Below are positions 1 to 5,935 of a DNA stretch of 10,981 nt, in pieces; the stretch's first letter is position 1; each line of letters begins with the position of its first letter. Source of the stretch: JBGZFC01 sp041846575 (GTDB lineage: Bacteria > Bacteroidota > Bacteroidia > Bacteroidales > Dysgonomonadaceae); the NCBI GenBank assembly GCA_041846575.1, contig JBGZFC010000128.1, positions 1 to 10,981 on the forward strand, written 5' to 3'. The notes beneath the pieces are model-generated. The model was not told where the DNA came from. It worked only from the letters and a program-made list of their open reading frames with translations, and searched no databases. Both the position numbers and the translations under genes were made by a program.

Positions 1-989
1 GCCGAGGCAAAAGCGATGTTGAATGCCGAGACCGGTGCCGTATTTATCGATACGGAGTCAATGTTCCACGCTTTCAGGGCGGCGGTGCGGCATTCGTCGT
101 AACGCCCCTGCGCGCGGTAGATGTCAGCATAGATGTTCCATGTGAGCGTATGGATATACGGGTCTCCCAACCATTCGGCGGCATACTTGCATTCGGCTGC
201 AGACGCGAGGGCTTCCTGATATTGCCCTTTCATCAGATAAGCCTTGACAAGGGCTTCGCAGAGGTCGGCATAATTGACCGGTGCAGTCCGCGCTTTCGGT
301 TTCACTTTCAGCATATATTCCAACGCTTTGTCCACATCGCCCGATGCCAGATGCACATAGCCCAGTTCGCGGTACGCCTGCCCGATGCCGGTCATTTCGC
401 CGTATTGCTCCGCCAGCACGCGTTCCCGCTCTAAATAATGCACTGCGCGCTTGGGATTGCCCATGCGGCGGTAGCACTCGCCGATGTTGCCGTGGGCGAG
501 GATGTAGTCGCGGCTGCTCTCGTCGCCGTCGAAATGTTTCAGGATGTTGAGGTAGCTCTCAACGGCAAGTATGAACTGCCCTTGGCGTGCGTAGAGATTG
601 CCCGCCGCCTGCCAGGCTTTCTGCACGAGTTTCTTGTTCCGCGAGGCTTCGGCGGCGGTGATTTGCAGGTCGAGATATACCTTGGCGGTGTCGTAGGAGC
701 AACGGTAGGTGTAAGTCGAGCCGATGTAGTTGTAGAAACGGAATATCAGCGTCTTGTCGTCGCACCGCAAGGCGTACTTCAAGCCCGTCGTGCCGTATTT
801 GAGCGTGTTGGGCATGTCGTCGGCACAGTACGACTCGGTGATGTCGGCATAGAGTCTTGCCCGTTCGAGGTCGGTCAGCCGCTTCGTCTGCACGATATGC
901 AGCAGCGAGTCGGCATAGCGGTTCTTTCCTTCCGCGAAAGCGGAAAGAGCGACGAGCGTGAGCAGGAAGATGGCGGCTGTTTTTTTCAT
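1..989 (-). CDS. Secreted tetratricopeptide-repeat (TPR) protein, 5' part
   Basis: Partial gene: the frame is open from the ATG at 989 to the left edge (329 codons seen, no stop). Residues 1-19 form a signal peptide (two Lys, hydrophobic core, then S-A-F-A before Glu20), so the protein is exported across the inner membrane. From about residue 126 at least five TPR helix pairs follow (about 126-155, 165-195, 206-232, 244-270 and 283-311), with the usual Gly/Ala and Tyr/Leu spacing, for example the A-x-x-x-G-x-x-Y-x-R-x-G pattern near 126-137. TPRs are protein-interaction scaffolds. In Bacteroidales such N-termini often precede a membrane segment and a histidine-kinase or HTH output domain, but that part lies outside the window, so the full function is unknown. 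Base use is GC-rich, unlike the neighbouring island. A 188-codon frame on the opposite strand (438..1004) is its shadow. The start is supported by the signal peptide and by a promoter 36 nt upstream. Confidence 0.9.
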   Translation of the reverse strand, partial: MKKTAAIFLLTLVALSAFAEGKNRYADSLLHIVQTKRLTDLERARLYADITESYCADDMPNTLKYGTTGLKYALRCDDKTLIFRFYNYIGSTYTYRCSYDTAKVYLDLQITAAEASRNKKLVQKAWQAAGNLYARQGQFILAVESYLNILKHFDGDESSRDYILAHGNIGECYRRMGNPKRAVHYLERERVLAEQYGEMTGIGQAYRELGYVHLASGDVDKALEYMLKVKPKARTAPVNYADLCEALVKAYLMKGQYQEALASAAECKYAAEWLGDPYIHTLTWNIYADIYRAQGRYDECRTAALKAWNIDSVSINTAPVSAFNIAFAS

Positions 990-1024
990 CTTTTCAAAAG
1001 ATAGGTTTTTCTACGATTCCGATG

Positions 1025-1053
1025 CAAAGTTATGTCAATCACACAAAATTCAA
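1025..1053 (-). promoter_or_regulatory. Bacteroidetes-type promoter of the TPR gene
   Basis: On the minus strand a TAACTTTG box (1025..1032) matches the Bacteroidetes -7 consensus TAnnTTTG. A TTG (1051..1053) lies 18 nt upstream, as expected for the -33 element. Transcription would start near 1018-1020, leaving a leader of about 30 nt before the ATG at 989. Confidence 0.75.
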
Positions 1054-1078
1054 TATCCCATTTGTGGGAGTTTTTTGC
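1051..1078 (-). promoter_or_regulatory. Conserved upstream element (left copy), possible operator/activator site
   Basis: Minus strand, 28 nt. It consists of GCAAAAAA, then CTCCCACAAATGGG, then ATATTG whose TTG is the -33 element. It holds an inverted repeat, TCCCA-CAAA-TGGGA (5-bp arms). The same sequence with one indel and two substitutions lies upstream of the BspA-like gene (9804..9830), also 18 nt before a TAnnTTTG box. The fixed position relative to both promoters suggests a binding site for a shared regulator. The regulator itself is not identifiable here. Confidence 0.65.
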
Positions 1079-1228
1079 GGGGAGGGGTGCAGTTTGATTG
1101 TAGTATAGCCTCTATTTTTCGATAAACATTTCCCCAGTTTTCTCGCTACTTCTTTGAATAGTGCCGGTTACAAAGTTTGTGTTTTGCTCTAAACCTCCAT
1201 TTCTTATAGCCTTTGTTATCTGTCGTTT
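1079..1228. other. Left island edge: intergenic stretch with in-frame tail of the last methyltransferase
   Basis: This stretch joins the AT-rich operon to the resident TPR gene. On the minus strand the methyltransferase frame continues after its TAA stop for 38 sense codons and ends at a TAG (1112..1114). The implied tail reads KRQITKAIRNGGLEQN and so on, ending in GEMFIEK. It could be the lost end of a longer protein or chance. No convincing rho-independent terminator with a U-run on the minus strand was seen, nor any tRNA, integrase or insertion sequence. Confidence 0.5.
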
Positions 1229-1229
1229 T
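1215..1229 (+). repeat. Left copy of a 15-bp inverted repeat bracketing the island
   Basis: GTTATCTGTCGTTTT overlaps the last base of the methyltransferase stop codon. The minus strand at 9387..9401 reads GTTATCTGTCATTTT, so 14 of 15 bases match in inverted orientation about 8.2 kb away. Both copies lie at the edges of the AT-rich operon, which is why it is recorded. No target-site duplication is visible next to them, and no transposase is present. Confidence 0.35.
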
Positions 1230-2329
1230 TATGATTTCACACTCCTAATCTTTTCTATCTTATTTATACCTGTCCTTGCAGCATAAGCCACAACTTTGGG
1301 CTTTGATTCAGAATGATCAGGAATTTTGATAGGCGATAACGGTATTCTTTCTTTTTTTGTTTGTTCAATAGTAACTTTATTTTTCGCTTCAGTATGATAT
1401 TCAAAATCGTTTGGGATAACTATGCCCTTTTTCAAGGTCGTTTTCTGAAAATCTATTGAACGAATCGGATTTGGAATATTAAAATATTGTTGTAAGTTGT
1501 CCCAATCGTTATTTCTGATAGTCGATATATCACGCAAATAAAAACTTACCCAACTTTCGCCAATCTTAAAATTCGGTTTTACCTGTTCCAATTTTTGTTG
1601 CGAAATTTCGGCATATTTTTCATCCAATTCAAATCCAATATATTGCCTTCCTAATCGTTTGGCGGAAATAGCCGTAGTACCCGTTCCTGAAAATGGGTCA
1701 AGTACAATATCGTTTTCGTCTGTTGTAAGTAATATTAACCTGTCTAATAAATGCAACGGTAACTGACATGGATGCGGGTCGCGTTTGGAGTTATGTTTTA
1801 TACGGTGTATATCTGTCCAGACATCAGAAACCAAGGGACCAAACGGATGTAATCCGTCTTTCTTTCCGCCGTAATCTTTCCACAAATATCCCTGCTTCCT
1901 ATCGCGCTTATGTGGGTGGCGTAATTCGTAAATTTTTGACCCTTTCGCTTCTTTTGTATAAAACAAAATTCCGTAATGTGCCGGTTGCAACGACTTTCCC
2001 ATTGGTGCTGTAGGTGCGTCCCACGAAATCCAATGTTTGAAATGAGCAAATTTATTTAGATATGTTGCATAAAAAGTCAACCATTTTGGAATATTATGCA
2101 GGAAAATCGAGCCTGTAGGTTTTGTTACTCGCACCATCTCGGCAATCCATTTTTCGCACCAATCAAGGTACTCCTGAAACTCTAAGTTATCTTTATAACT
2201 CGTGTATTTTTTGTGCAAATTAAATGGGGGGTCGGCAAAAGTCATATCTACCGAGTTATCAGGAATATTTTTGAACAATTCCAAACAATCGCCTTGAATA
2301 ATTCTATTTAAATATTTTTCGTCAATCAT
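1229..2329 (-). CDS. Beta-class DNA methyltransferase (probably N6-adenine) with C-terminal extension
   Basis: A site-specific DNA methyltransferase of 366 residues that transfers methyl groups from S-adenosylmethionine to a base in DNA. Catalytic motif IV DPPF is at 33-36 and the AdoMet-binding motif I DPFSGTGTT at 211-219. Motif IV preceding motif I is the beta-class order; DPPF favours N6-adenine, though N4-cytosine is not excluded. The core ends near residue 245. It is followed by about 120 residues, Lys- and Ile-rich, that I do not recognise and that are longer than in a minimal beta-class enzyme; they may contact DNA. The start ATG overlaps the upstream stop by 4 nt (ATGA), indicating translational coupling with the restriction-enzyme-like fragment. 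That arrangement suggests the two once formed an R-M pair. It is the last gene of the operon. The reading frame stays open for 38 codons beyond the TAA. Confidence 0.9.
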   Translation of the reverse strand: MIDEKYLNRIIQGDCLELFKNIPDNSVDMTFADPPFNLHKKYTSYKDNLEFQEYLDWCEKWIAEMVRVTKPTGSIFLHNIPKWLTFYATYLNKFAHFKHWISWDAPTAPMGKSLQPAHYGILFYTKEAKGSKIYELRHPHKRDRKQGYLWKDYGGKKDGLHPFGPLVSDVWTDIHRIKHNSKRDPHPCQLPLHLLDRLILLTTDENDIVLDPFSGTGTTAISAKRLGRQYIGFELDEKYAEISQQKLEQVKPNFKIGESWVSFYLRDISTIRNNDWDNLQQYFNIPNPIRSIDFQKTTLKKGIVIPNDFEYHTEAKNKVTIEQTKKERIPLSPIKIPDHSESKPKVVAYAARTGINKIEKIRSVKS

Positions 2330-2697
2330 TTTTTAAATGTTTCAATTAAAAGTTTTTCAAATCGTTGTAACTCATCTTTATGGAATGTAAAAACGTCTTC
2401 ATAAGCCGTTACCATTCGTTTCAGGTCGCCCTTGCGAACATACCAACCAATACCATCAACAAAACCTACAAAAGTTGCATTTGGGTAATGTTCTTTGATT
2501 AAGGCATCGATTGAGATTTCTGTTTTCGATTTGTCGCCCTGCCCCGAAGAAGTTGTTGCCAAGAACGAACTTTCGGCAATAATCAAAGGATTTTTCTTGT
2601 TGGGAATGATAAAATCCATTGTTCGTTTGTTGTCAGTTATAGTCTTTATGTTGCTAAAATAATTATACCGAGAAATCAAATTTATATACACCCTCAC
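2326..2697 (-). CDS. C-terminal catalytic part of a PD-(D/E)xK-type restriction endonuclease, probably truncated remnant
   Basis: A 123-codon frame starting with GTG directly after an in-frame TAA (2698..2700), its first 35 nt inside the end of the PLD nuclease gene. The body has the layout of the catalytic half of DpnII/MboI-like type II enzymes: a strand with Asp28 (MDFII), then IIAESS with Glu42, then a Ser/Gly-rich turn GQGDK with Lys56, and later FVDGIGW (78-84), a signature also seen as a TDGxGW strand in DpnII-like enzymes. Such enzymes usually have 250-300 residues, so an N-terminal half seems to be missing and cannot be encoded upstream because the PLD gene occupies that DNA. An alternative ATG start is at 2619 (residue 27), but it would begin just before the putative catalytic Asp. 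It is probably inactive, or a minimal domain with another use. The family assignment is from remembered motif shape only. Confidence 0.55.
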   Translation of the reverse strand: MRVYINLISRYNYFSNIKTITDNKRTMDFIIPNKKNPLIIAESSFLATTSSGQGDKSKTEISIDALIKEHYPNATFVGFVDGIGWYVRKGDLKRMVTAYEDVFTFHKDELQRFEKLLIETFKK

Positions 2698-3616
2698 TTA
2701 TTAATGATATTTCAATAGTATCCCTTCCATATCGTTCCAAATGGTGTTTTCTAAATGGCTGTCCGTGTGGTATACCTACTCTATCTCTCAAATATTTTCC
2801 CATTTCTGCATAATGAGGAAATGAGCCTACCTGTTTGGGATATAAAACGCCGTCAATCTCTTGATTTCCGAAAAATAATCCATCCATACAGGCACCGTCA
2901 TCCCAGATAATTTCAATATTGTCATTATGCCTGTGCATTCTACCTCTACCATCAAATTTTAGTGGATTTAATTGCTTTGGCGGAAATAATTCGGGGTGTT
3001 CTTTTATGTCTTGTATGCGAATTTTAATATAAGAATCGTCTCTATTTGTATGATTATTGGGGTTTTGTCCCCAATTTAGTCCTGCTGCATTTTGTACTTC
3101 TCCATTTCTGCCCAACAATGACAAGGAACATGTTTCAAATGCTGCAATTTGCTCTACAATATTCATTACTCCTAATTCCAAGCAAGAAATTGAATTATTC
3201 AAAATCTTTTGAATGTAAACATTGAGAGGATTGAAAGTATCAAAAGTTGTTTCCGCAAGAACTTCACGATAAGGAGTTGTAAGCCCGTTTGTCGAAAAAT
3301 TTGCGGAGCCAACAAGTGCGTGTACAATTTGCCCTCTATTTCGCCACGCATAACATTTTGAATGAACGGGAATGTTTGAGTAAAAAATATTGATGTCATT
3401 TGTTGAGTTTTGAATATTGACCAATGAATTATGTAAAGGACGTTTTATGCCTTCCTCTCCATACATTCCATAGATTACTTTTGATTGAAATGGCAAATTC
3501 CGTAATCTTTCAATCGGTTTTGGTCCAACATATCCCGACAAAACTATTAATTCGTCAGATGCGAACATTTCATGTCTGTGAAAAATTATTTCTTCTAAAT
3601 TTTCTGTATATAACAT
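2663..3616 (-). CDS. Type II restriction endonuclease of the PLD (NgoFVII/BfiI-like) superfamily
   Basis: A 317-residue cytoplasmic endonuclease. The PLD half-motif is at residues 85-108: H85-S-K87, then after 15 residues G103-S-A-N106-F-S. This is the HxK...GSxN signature of phospholipase-D-type nucleases, which cut DNA through a covalent histidine intermediate without metal and form the active site between two subunits. Upstream (23-50) is a beta-rich region typical of the fold. The C-terminal half (about 175-317) starts with GLNWGQNP and ends EGVYKFDFSV, both resembling the NgoFVII family as I recall it. This part would be the target-recognition domain, like the B3-like domain of BfiI. It lies 7 nt behind the second TSPPY methylase. 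Two N4-cytosine methylases plus a PLD nuclease is the BfiI/BmrI gene content. The recognition site cannot be read from sequence. The gene appears complete. Confidence 0.8.
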   Translation of the reverse strand: MLYTENLEEIIFHRHEMFASDELIVLSGYVGPKPIERLRNLPFQSKVIYGMYGEEGIKRPLHNSLVNIQNSTNDINIFYSNIPVHSKCYAWRNRGQIVHALVGSANFSTNGLTTPYREVLAETTFDTFNPLNVYIQKILNNSISCLELGVMNIVEQIAAFETCSLSLLGRNGEVQNAAGLNWGQNPNNHTNRDDSYIKIRIQDIKEHPELFPPKQLNPLKFDGRGRMHRHNDNIEIIWDDGACMDGLFFGNQEIDGVLYPKQVGSFPHYAEMGKYLRDRVGIPHGQPFRKHHLERYGRDTIEISLISEGVYKFDFSV

Positions 3617-3623
3617 ATCTTAC

Positions 3624-4727
3624 TTATTTCATGTTGGTTAAAATGATACTATGTTCTTTTTTGGAAGCATTAGAAAATTTCCTGTTAAAAGAACGTGTAA
3701 TTTCTGATAAATTAACGCTTTCAATACTTTGAATTTTATAGTTAGAATCTTGACAAATTTCAAAAATTACTTGGCTCATGTCAATAGTGATTCCGCTGAC
3801 AATGCCATCTCCTATTATCATGACAAAGTTTGATTTTGGCTTTGAAACTCTTGAAAGTTCATTCATAATACTTGACATAGAGTCAACATATTCTTTCTTT
3901 GCTGTCTCAAAATCTTTTGTATCAATACGGTGGTGATTGCCTATTTCTTTTTGTCTTACATATCTGTGATCGTAACCTAACCAAAACATTCTCAATTTAT
4001 GATATAGGTAATAATCAAAAGTATTTATATACGGAGGAGAAGTGATAATAAAATCAAAATAATTGTCATTAAATCGCTGCAATTCAATGATCGTATCGCC
4101 ATTAAAGATTTCCGTTTTTGCCAAAATCTGAAATTCGCTTGATTTCAGAATATTGATATAGTTCAGTAGCGTTTCAACAAACAAGCTATAAACAGTTCCG
4201 TTTTGTATGTTTTTATTTTTTGCGGTATAACGGACTTCGCTATCTTGATTAGAAACTCTAACAATGATTTTTGAAAAAGCACATAAAAGCAAGTCTTTAA
4301 CATTTTGGTTTTCAATAATATTTATTTTAGCTTTTAAATCAGCCAACTCCAAACAAACATTATCTTGAAACCAATGACTACGGTTAGGAAAATCAGGGAT
4401 TTCAATATCTGTTGGCACGCTGTTTATTTTTTTTATTTGGTCAATTATCTTATTAATCAAGCAAATATCATTTTCTTCATATCTATTTGATTTTGCTTTT
4501 GAAATGATATAAGCAATGGGATTTAAATCAATTCCCACAGAATTTATTCCATTAATTGCACCCTCAACAACCGTCGTTCCACTTCCACAAAAAGGGTCGA
4601 GTATAATGTTACCTTTCCTGCAATACACAGAAAGATACTTGCTTACAAGTTGCGGTGTGTATTTTGCAGGATAGGGGTGAAATCCGTGTGTAAAATAAGT
4701 TGTATTATTTTGTGAGTTATTAATCAT
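3624..4727 (-). CDS. DNA methyltransferase, TSPPY type (probable N4-cytosine), second of a pair
   Basis: 367 residues. AdoMet-binding motif I DPFCGSGTT is at 44-52, followed by the acidic strand GIDLNP (65-70). Catalytic motif IV TSPPYI is at 229-234. TSPPY is the usual form in N4-cytosine enzymes. Motif I comes before IV, the reverse of the beta-class enzyme at 1229..2329. The N-terminal HPYPAKYTPQL (17-27) is a common lead-in in this methylase group. About 175 residues lie between motifs I and IV, much more than in its upstream partner, and probably hold the target-recognition region. Its ATG shares one base with the upstream stop (TAATG), so the two methylases are translationally coupled and probably made in similar amounts. 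Inference: each protects one strand of an asymmetric site cut by the PLD nuclease encoded downstream. Confidence 0.85.
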   Translation of the reverse strand: MINNSQNNTTYFTHGFHPYPAKYTPQLVSKYLSVYCRKGNIILDPFCGSGTTVVEGAINGINSVGIDLNPIAYIISKAKSNRYEENDICLINKIIDQIKKINSVPTDIEIPDFPNRSHWFQDNVCLELADLKAKINIIENQNVKDLLLCAFSKIIVRVSNQDSEVRYTAKNKNIQNGTVYSLFVETLLNYINILKSSEFQILAKTEIFNGDTIIELQRFNDNYFDFIITSPPYINTFDYYLYHKLRMFWLGYDHRYVRQKEIGNHHRIDTKDFETAKKEYVDSMSSIMNELSRVSKPKSNFVMIIGDGIVSGITIDMSQVIFEICQDSNYKIQSIESVNLSEITRSFNRKFSNASKKEHSIILTNMK

Positions 4728-5692
4728 TAGAACTTTTCTCCTTTCAAGTTTTTCCTAAAAACCAAAATAAAAGAATGACCTATATTAAAGTAAAATCGTC
4801 TTGATTTGTTTCCTCCTAACCTCACCAATTTTCGTTGGTTAGATTGATCCCAAATTACCAAGTCCCACATTTTCCATCCGGCTTTTGTTGCTATATTTAT
4901 CAAATCGCCGTGCAAATTTATGTAGGGCAAATTATTACCTAAATCTCTGTAATCTCTAACAACCCAAACATTGTATGCTCCATCTTTTGCAATCAACAGA
5001 AGTGAATTAAACAGTTTTTGCATTGCAAATAAGTATTTTTCATAAGTCAAATTGCCTAAATCTTGATCGTCAGTTGAATACGGCTTCGCTAATTTTCTAC
5101 CTTGATTTTTATAAGGATTGTTTTTATAATCTTTGTCAGCAAAATTGTCACGTATTTTGTTTAACAAATTTGAATACGGGGGAGAAGTAAGAATAAAATC
5201 AACCGTATTTTGGGGAACAAAATCACCAATATCTAATGCCGAACCATGAAAAATAGCACGTTGATAATTTACATTTTGTTTCCCATCCTTTATGTCAATA
5301 CCTTGATTAAATAATTTAATAAAATCCATATTCAATTCAACTCCTAATGAATGTCTTTTTAATAAGTTGGCTGCATCTAATGTTGTACCAACACCAGCGA
5401 AAGGGTCAAATACTGTATCGCCCTCTTTAGAATATATTTCAATAAAATGTTTAGCTAATGACAAAGGATATGCTGCTCCATGTTTTTTTCTTTTCTCAGT
5501 AATCGTACCATTAAAAGTTTGCACACTTTTCCCGTGCAAAGTCCATTCGCTACCTGTCAGACTATTTAGGTCTTGTTTGTCAACTTTAACAACTTTTGGA
5601 GTCTCTTTTTCATCTTTATCAAATAGATAAAGCTGCTTGCATTCCGACAATAACCATACTGGCGACTCTTCTATCTTATATTCTTTTATCAT
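4727..5692 (-). CDS. DNA methyltransferase, TSPPY type (probable N4-cytosine), first of a pair
   Basis: 321 residues. A 55-residue N-terminal lead precedes HGKSVQTFNG (53-62). AdoMet-binding motif I DPFAGVGTT is at 96-104 with GVEL (117-120) as the next acidic strand, and catalytic motif IV TSPPYS at 169-174. The spacing of about 65 residues between motifs I and IV is short. The C-terminal half carries a conserved-looking VWVVRDYRD strand (243-251) and ends in a basic tail. TSPPYS points to N4-cytosine methylation. It is coupled by TAATG to both the 79-aa gene upstream and the second methylase downstream. The two methylases share motif layout but differ clearly in length and spacing, so they are not a recent tandem duplication. 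A role as the other-strand methylase of a BfiI-like system is inferred from gene content. Confidence 0.85.
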   Translation of the reverse strand: MIKEYKIEESPVWLLSECKQLYLFDKDEKETPKVVKVDKQDLNSLTGSEWTLHGKSVQTFNGTITEKRKKHGAAYPLSLAKHFIEIYSKEGDTVFDPFAGVGTTLDAANLLKRHSLGVELNMDFIKLFNQGIDIKDGKQNVNYQRAIFHGSALDIGDFVPQNTVDFILTSPPYSNLLNKIRDNFADKDYKNNPYKNQGRKLAKPYSTDDQDLGNLTYEKYLFAMQKLFNSLLLIAKDGAYNVWVVRDYRDLGNNLPYINLHGDLINIATKAGWKMWDLVIWDQSNQRKLVRLGGNKSRRFYFNIGHSFILVFRKNLKGEKF

Positions 5693-5931
5693 TACTTTTC
5701 AAACAAATTATTAAGTTCAATGAATACTTTTTCGGAGTTATTTATTGTTTCATTATCAATGGACTTTATAAACGCCGAACGTTCCAAGAGTTGCTCTTTG
5801 GAAAGGCAATTAAATTCTAAATAAGCCATTTCTACTTCAAACAACTCATCTACGCTCGGTAAAAGTTGGATGTTGTCGCCGAAGGCTTTACTTATGAATG
5901 AGGGAGTGGAGTAAAATGCAATGTTTTTCAT
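5692..5931 (-). CDS. Small acidic protein of unknown function (79 aa)
   Basis: I do not recognise this protein. It starts 4 nt after the stop of the metallophosphoesterase-NTPase gene, and its TAA overlaps the next ATG by one base (TAATG). Such tight packing makes a translated gene likely despite its size. It is rich in Glu/Asp with few basic residues, has no signal peptide, no membrane segment and no Cys/His cluster. From about residue 25 onward it looks mostly helical. Possible roles are an accessory or inhibitor subunit of the upstream NTPase or a small partner of the methylases. Nothing in the sequence decides between them. Confidence 0.7.
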   Translation of the reverse strand: MKNIAFYSTPSFISKAFGDNIQLLPSVDELFEVEMAYLEFNCLSKEQLLERSAFIKSIDNETINNSEKVFIELNNLFEK

Positions 5932-5935
5932 AATT

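Noticed and set aside
438..1004. 188-aa frame on the plus strand
   Set aside because: Antisense to the TPR gene, whose signal peptide, repeats and promoter are clear; open only because of GC-rich codons.
3624..5692. Tandem duplication origin of the two TSPPY methylases
   Set aside because: Shared motifs only; the motif I to IV spacing (about 65 versus 175 residues) and the surrounding sequence differ widely.
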